Assembly: GCA_005776735.1 (NCBI GenBank)
Contig: SXOM01000239.1
Location: forward strand, 1 to 23,043
Length of the DNA: 23,043 nt
DNA from: Pseudomonadota bacterium
GTDB taxonomy: Bacteria > Myxococcota_A > UBA796 > SXON01
Reading direction: 5' to 3'
The notes under the pieces were generated by a model. The model was not told where the DNA came from, searched no databases, and was given only the letters and a program-made list of their open reading frames with translations. A program made the translations under genes and the position numbers. Below, piece by piece: positions 20,406 to 23,043 of this stretch (position 1 is its first letter; each line of letters opens with the position of its first letter).

Positions 20406-20411
20406 ATTATA
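20406..20411 (-). promoter_or_regulatory. Candidate sigma70-type -10 box of the lipoprotein operon
   Basis: A perfect TATAAT on the - strand lies 27 bases before the ATG at 20378, in otherwise very GC-rich DNA where such a hexamer is rare by chance. The -35 is weak (GTCGCA with an 18-base spacer, three of six matches to TTGACA), suggesting either an activator or a different recognition of the upstream part. Confidence 0.6.
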
Positions 20412-20480
20412 CGTGCCCCGAACCGCATCTGCGACCGTGGCGGGCGCGATCTTGTGCACGGAGGCCATCCGGGGCCTGGC

Positions 20481-20515
20481 AAGACGCGGCGACCCGGTGG
20501 GCGGGTCGGCGTCTT
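20481..20515. terminator. Terminator-like stem-loop downstream of nuoN
   Basis: AAGACGC and CGACCCG pair with CGGGTCG and GCGTCTT (14 base pairs, GG bulge, GTGGG loop). It lies about 105 bases beyond the nuoN stop and upstream of the lipoprotein promoter, so it could insulate the two transcription units. On the - strand the stem ends in CTT only. Confidence 0.5.
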
Positions 20516-20620
20516 TCGGGCCCAGGCGTTGGGCGTGGCGGCCGCGGCGCGTTGCGCGCCCGCCCCGGCCCGACGAGCGGACGGTCGCGGCGCAACGCCC
20601 CTCGGGCGTGAACCGCCCGG

Positions 20621-22084
20621 CTACCCCAGGACGGAGCGCACCGACGCGTCGGCCCAGGCCAGGACCGCCCCGGGCATCAGGCCGAACGCCAGGAGCACGA
20701 TCGAGCTGACGACGAGCGCGACACGCGCGCGCCCGTCGACCGCGAGCTCGTTGTGGCCTTCCTTCATGTACATGTAGATCATCGGGCGCAGGTAGTAGTA
20801 CACCCCCGCCGCCGCGCCGATCGCGCCGATGATGGCCAGGCCGATCTGGCCCGCGCCGACGGCCGCGGAGAAGAGGTAGAACTTCCCGACGAAACCCATG
20901 GTGGGGGGCAGGCCCGCCAGCGAGATCAGGCACAAGGACAGGCCCGCCGCGATGAGCGGGTGCGACTTGCCGAGGCCCGAGAGCCGCTCGATGTCGACCG
21001 CGTCGTCGCCGTTGGCATCGGTCATGAGCGAGAGGACCGCGAAGGCGCCCGCATTCATGAAGGTGTACGCCAACATGTAGAAGGCGAGGCTCCCGAGCGC
21101 CGGGTGCGCCTCGCCGGCGCCGCCCACCGAAACCAGCGCCATCAACAGGTAGCCGGCGTGGGCGATGCTGGAGTAGGCGAACATGCGCTTGAGGTTGTCC
21201 TGCACGAGCGCCGCGAGGTTGCCGACGACCATCGTGAGCGCCGCCATCCACCACAAGGCCGAGACCCACACGCTCGCGTCGTCGCCCATCGCGCCGATCA
21301 CCACACGACCGAACGCCGCAAAGCTCGCCGCCTTCACGCCCGAGGCCATCAGGGCGGTGACGGAGGTGGGCGCCCCCTGGTACACGTCGGGCGCCCACAT
21401 GTGGAAGGGCACGCTGGCGACCTTGAACCCGAACCCGACGAAGAGCAAGGCGCCGCCGAGCAGGAGGAGCCGGCTGGGCTCGCCGTGGGACTCCGCCAGG
21501 ACCCGGGCAAGGGTCGTGAGCGAGGTGCTCCCGGTCGCGCCGAAGATCATCGCGACGCCGTAGAGCAGGATGCCGGAGGAGAAGGCGCCGAGGATGAAGT
21601 ACTTGAAGCCCGACTCGACCGCGCGCTCGTCGGCGCGCTTGATCGCGCACAGGGCGTAGATGGCGATGCTCATCACCTCGAGCGAGATGAAGGTCATCAT
21701 CAGGTCGTTGCTGTACGCCATGCCGAGCATGCCGCAGAGCGCGAACAGCACCAGGGCGTAGTACTCGCCGACCCGGACCCCGATCCGCTCGAGGTACGAG
21801 TCGCTGACCACCAGCGCGAACAGGCCGCCGAGCAGCGACACCGCCGCGAAGAAGTGGCCGTAGGCGTCGACGCGGAGCATCCCCATGAACGCATCGGTGG
21901 CGGCGGCACCCGCCCCGGAAGCCACGAGCACCAGCGCGCCCGCGACCGTGGCCGCCGAGACGCCCCAGAACAGCGTACGCGGCATCGGGCGGAGCACAGC
22001 GGCGGCCACCATCATGACCACGCCCATGAACGCCAACAACATCATCGGCGCCGCGAGCAACACCGAGTCGAGGACGGGGGCCAT
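20621..22084 (-). CDS. nuoN: NADH-quinone oxidoreductase subunit N
   Basis: This 487-residue polytopic membrane protein matches NuoN in length and motifs. It is an antiporter-like subunit of the complex I membrane arm that takes part in proton translocation in the cytoplasmic membrane. The conserved charged residues of the family appear at the expected places: Glu136 in FISLEVMS, Lys221 in GFGFKVASVPFHMWAPDVYQ and Lys251 in SGVKAASF. The sequence is a chain of hydrophobic segments consistent with about fourteen membrane helices. The ATG at 22084 overlaps the nuoM stop (ATGA), the usual end of a nuo operon. It ends at TAG 20621 and nothing else of the operon follows. Confidence 0.96.
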   Translation of the reverse strand: MAPVLDSVLLAAPMMLLAFMGVVMMVAAAVLRPMPRTLFWGVSAATVAGALVLVASGAGAAATDAFMGMLRVDAYGHFFAAVSLLGGLFALVVSDSYLERIGVRVGEYYALVLFALCGMLGMAYSNDLMMTFISLEVMSIAIYALCAIKRADERAVESGFKYFILGAFSSGILLYGVAMIFGATGSTSLTTLARVLAESHGEPSRLLLLGGALLFVGFGFKVASVPFHMWAPDVYQGAPTSVTALMASGVKAASFAAFGRVVIGAMGDDASVWVSALWWMAALTMVVGNLAALVQDNLKRMFAYSSIAHAGYLLMALVSVGGAGEAHPALGSLAFYMLAYTFMNAGAFAVLSLMTDANGDDAVDIERLSGLGKSHPLIAAGLSLCLISLAGLPPTMGFVGKFYLFSAAVGAGQIGLAIIGAIGAAAGVYYYLRPMIYMYMKEGHNELAVDGRARVALVVSSIVLLAFGLMPGAVLAWADASVRSVLG

Positions 22085-22935
22085 CAGTGGGTCTCCTTGG
22101 CCAACCAGCCGGGCAGGCAGTCGTCACCGCAGGCGTAGGGGGAAGCCTCGTAGTGCTCCTCCAGGCGTTGTACGAACCGATCCACCGAGGGGTTGATGCG
22201 GTCGAGGAACGGCTGGGGGAAGATGCCCATGACGAACGCGAGGACCACGAGCGGGAGGAGGTAGGCCAGCTCCCGACCGTTGACGTCCTTCAAGGCCTTG
22301 TTCTCCTCGTTCTGGAGCGGGCCGAACATCATGCGCTGGAAGCACCACAACATGTACGCGGCACCGAAGATGACGCCGGTGGCGGCGATCACCGTCGGAA
22401 TCGGTGCGTACTGGAAGGCGCCGATGAGGATCATGAACTCCCCGACGAACCCGTTGAGCCCCGGGAGGCCGATCGAGCTGAAGGTGATGATCATGAAGAT
22501 GAGCGCGAAGCGCGGCACGACCTTGGTGAGCCCGCCGTAGTCGACGATCTGCCGGGTGTGGCGGCGCTCGTAGAGCACACCGACGAGGAAGAAGAGCGCG
22601 CCGGTGGACACCCCGTGGTTGAGCATCTGGAAGATGCTCCCGCTCACGCCGGGCGCGTTGAGCGCGAACAGGCCGAGCATGACGTACCCGAGGTGGCTCA
22701 CCGAGCTGTACGCCACGAGCTTCTTCACGTCGTCCTGGACCAACGCCACCAGGGCACCGTAGACGATGCCGATGACCGCGAGGCCGATGAGGAACGGACC
22801 GTACGCCGTGACCGCGTCGGGGAAAAGCGGCATCGCGAAGCGGTAGAAGCCGTAGGTGCCCATCTTGAGCATCACGCCGGCCAGCACCACCGAGCCGCCC
22901 GTGGGCGCCTCGACGTGGGCGTCGGGCAACCAGGT
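22084..22935 (-). CDS. nuoM: NADH-quinone oxidoreductase subunit M, 3' part only
   Basis: The sequence from TWLPDAHVEAPTGGS to the stop is clearly NuoM: VVLAGVMLKMGTYGFYRF, LVQDDVKKLVAYSSVSHLGYV, QMLNHGVSTGALF and GLPGLNGFVGEFMIL. This is a proton-pumping subunit of complex I. About 283 codons are present; the family is usually about 500, so roughly the first 220-240 residues are missing. Just before TWLPDAH the family has a conserved KVPLFPFH-like stretch, but here the frame reads NPSAFIA and soon meets a stop, with a fall in GC content. The ATG at 22974 in the foreign stretch is not the natural start. The gene is either interrupted by a rearrangement or cut by a chimeric sequence join. The stop overlaps the nuoN start (ATGA). 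Confidence 0.93.
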   Translation of the reverse strand, partial: TWLPDAHVEAPTGGSVVLAGVMLKMGTYGFYRFAMPLFPDAVTAYGPFLIGLAVIGIVYGALVALVQDDVKKLVAYSSVSHLGYVMLGLFALNAPGVSGSIFQMLNHGVSTGALFFLVGVLYERRHTRQIVDYGGLTKVVPRFALIFMIITFSSIGLPGLNGFVGEFMILIGAFQYAPIPTVIAATGVIFGAAYMLWCFQRMMFGPLQNEENKALKDVNGRELAYLLPLVVLAFVMGIFPQPFLDRINPSVDRFVQRLEEHYEASPYACGDDCLPGWLAKETH

Positions 22936-23043
22936 TGCGATGAATGCTGAGGGATTTTTAATATCGCGCCGCATTTTTCGTACGAAAGGCGGCTAACGCA
23001 TGGTTTGCTGGTCTAATTTGTGTTCCAATACAGGACATTGATC
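22936..23043. other. Low-GC tail not continuous with nuoM
   Basis: These 108 bases are about 44% GC by hand count, against about 70% elsewhere, and do not encode the expected NuoM residues. They include the palindrome TTTCGTACGAAA (22977-22988) flanked by GCCGC and GCGGC, and the window ends in GATC. A frame on the - strand reads CIGTQIRPANHALAAFRTKN to a stop but is not recognised. It could be the edge of a mobile element or a chimeric end. Confidence 0.7.

Larger units (their letters stand above)
20379..20620. other. Intergenic region between nuoN and the lipoprotein operon
   Basis: These 242 bases hold no convincing gene. They contain the lipoprotein-operon promoter near 20406, a terminator-like stem-loop at 20481-20515, and further GC-rich inverted repeats: GCGTTGCGC 20549-20557 with GCGCAACGC 20590-20598, and ACGCCC/GGGCGT 20595-20609. 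Confidence 0.6.

Noticed and set aside
20711..22950. Long + strand frames opposite nuoN and nuoM and other long antisense frames
   Set aside because: The - strand products are clear Nuo subunits; the antisense frames are His/Glu/Arg-rich shadows with no family resemblance.
22960..23010. Possible integron attC-like site around GGCTAACGC
   Set aside because: GGCTAAC does not fit the RYYYAAC core and no paired GTTRRRY core at proper spacing is seen; no integrase is present.

Overview
The window is very GC-rich (roughly 70% by eye) and looks like chromosomal DNA of an uncultured deltaproteobacterial or Myxococcota-type bacterium. The evidence is the dense set of secreted lipoproteins, aspartate/cysteine-rich MopE-type metal-binding repeats joined to FG-GAP propellers, a vWA lipoprotein of the kind common in myxobacteria, a multiheme cytochrome, and NuoM/NuoN. 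No rRNA, tRNA, CRISPR array, insertion sequence or phage gene was seen. The lineage is an inference from protein style, not from a marker gene.

Region 1 (1-8759, + strand): two tandem paralogous giant proteins carry about 7 (5'-truncated by the window edge) and about 11 MopE-like repeats, each followed by a seven-motif integrin-like propeller. A GTGA overlap couples the second to an M15-type D,D-carboxypeptidase. After a hairpin-rich gap comes a lipoprotein murein hydrolase joining a transglycosylase-like domain, an Amidase_2 domain, a Ser/Gly linker and a golvesin-like carbohydrate-binding domain.

Region 2 (8825-11960, - strand): a three-gene coupled operon encodes a secreted protein with an NADase-type glycan-binding domain, a pentaheme cytochrome c and a YkuD-type L,D-transpeptidase. 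With region 1, three different peptidoglycan-acting enzymes lie within about 3.1 kb.

Region 3 (12031-12786, + strand): one acidic lipoprotein with a DTG-repeat linker, divergent from region 2. Two strong adjacent stem-loops separate it from the convergent region 4.

Region 4 (12926-20378, - strand): five genes, all encoding predicted lipoproteins and each overlapping the next by 4-8 bases, behind a perfect TATAAT box. They contain Ig-like repeats, a Rossmann-like protein, a vWA domain interrupted by a lamin-tail domain, a 27-cysteine protein and a large adhesin-like protein. This looks like one cell-surface assembly of unknown function and is the best candidate here for an undescribed system.

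Region 5 (20621-22935, - strand): nuoN and the 3' part of nuoM. At about 22935 the nuoM reading frame breaks off into roughly 108 bases of about 44% GC sequence that does not continue NuoM. This is either an insertion or rearrangement junction or a chimeric sequence end.
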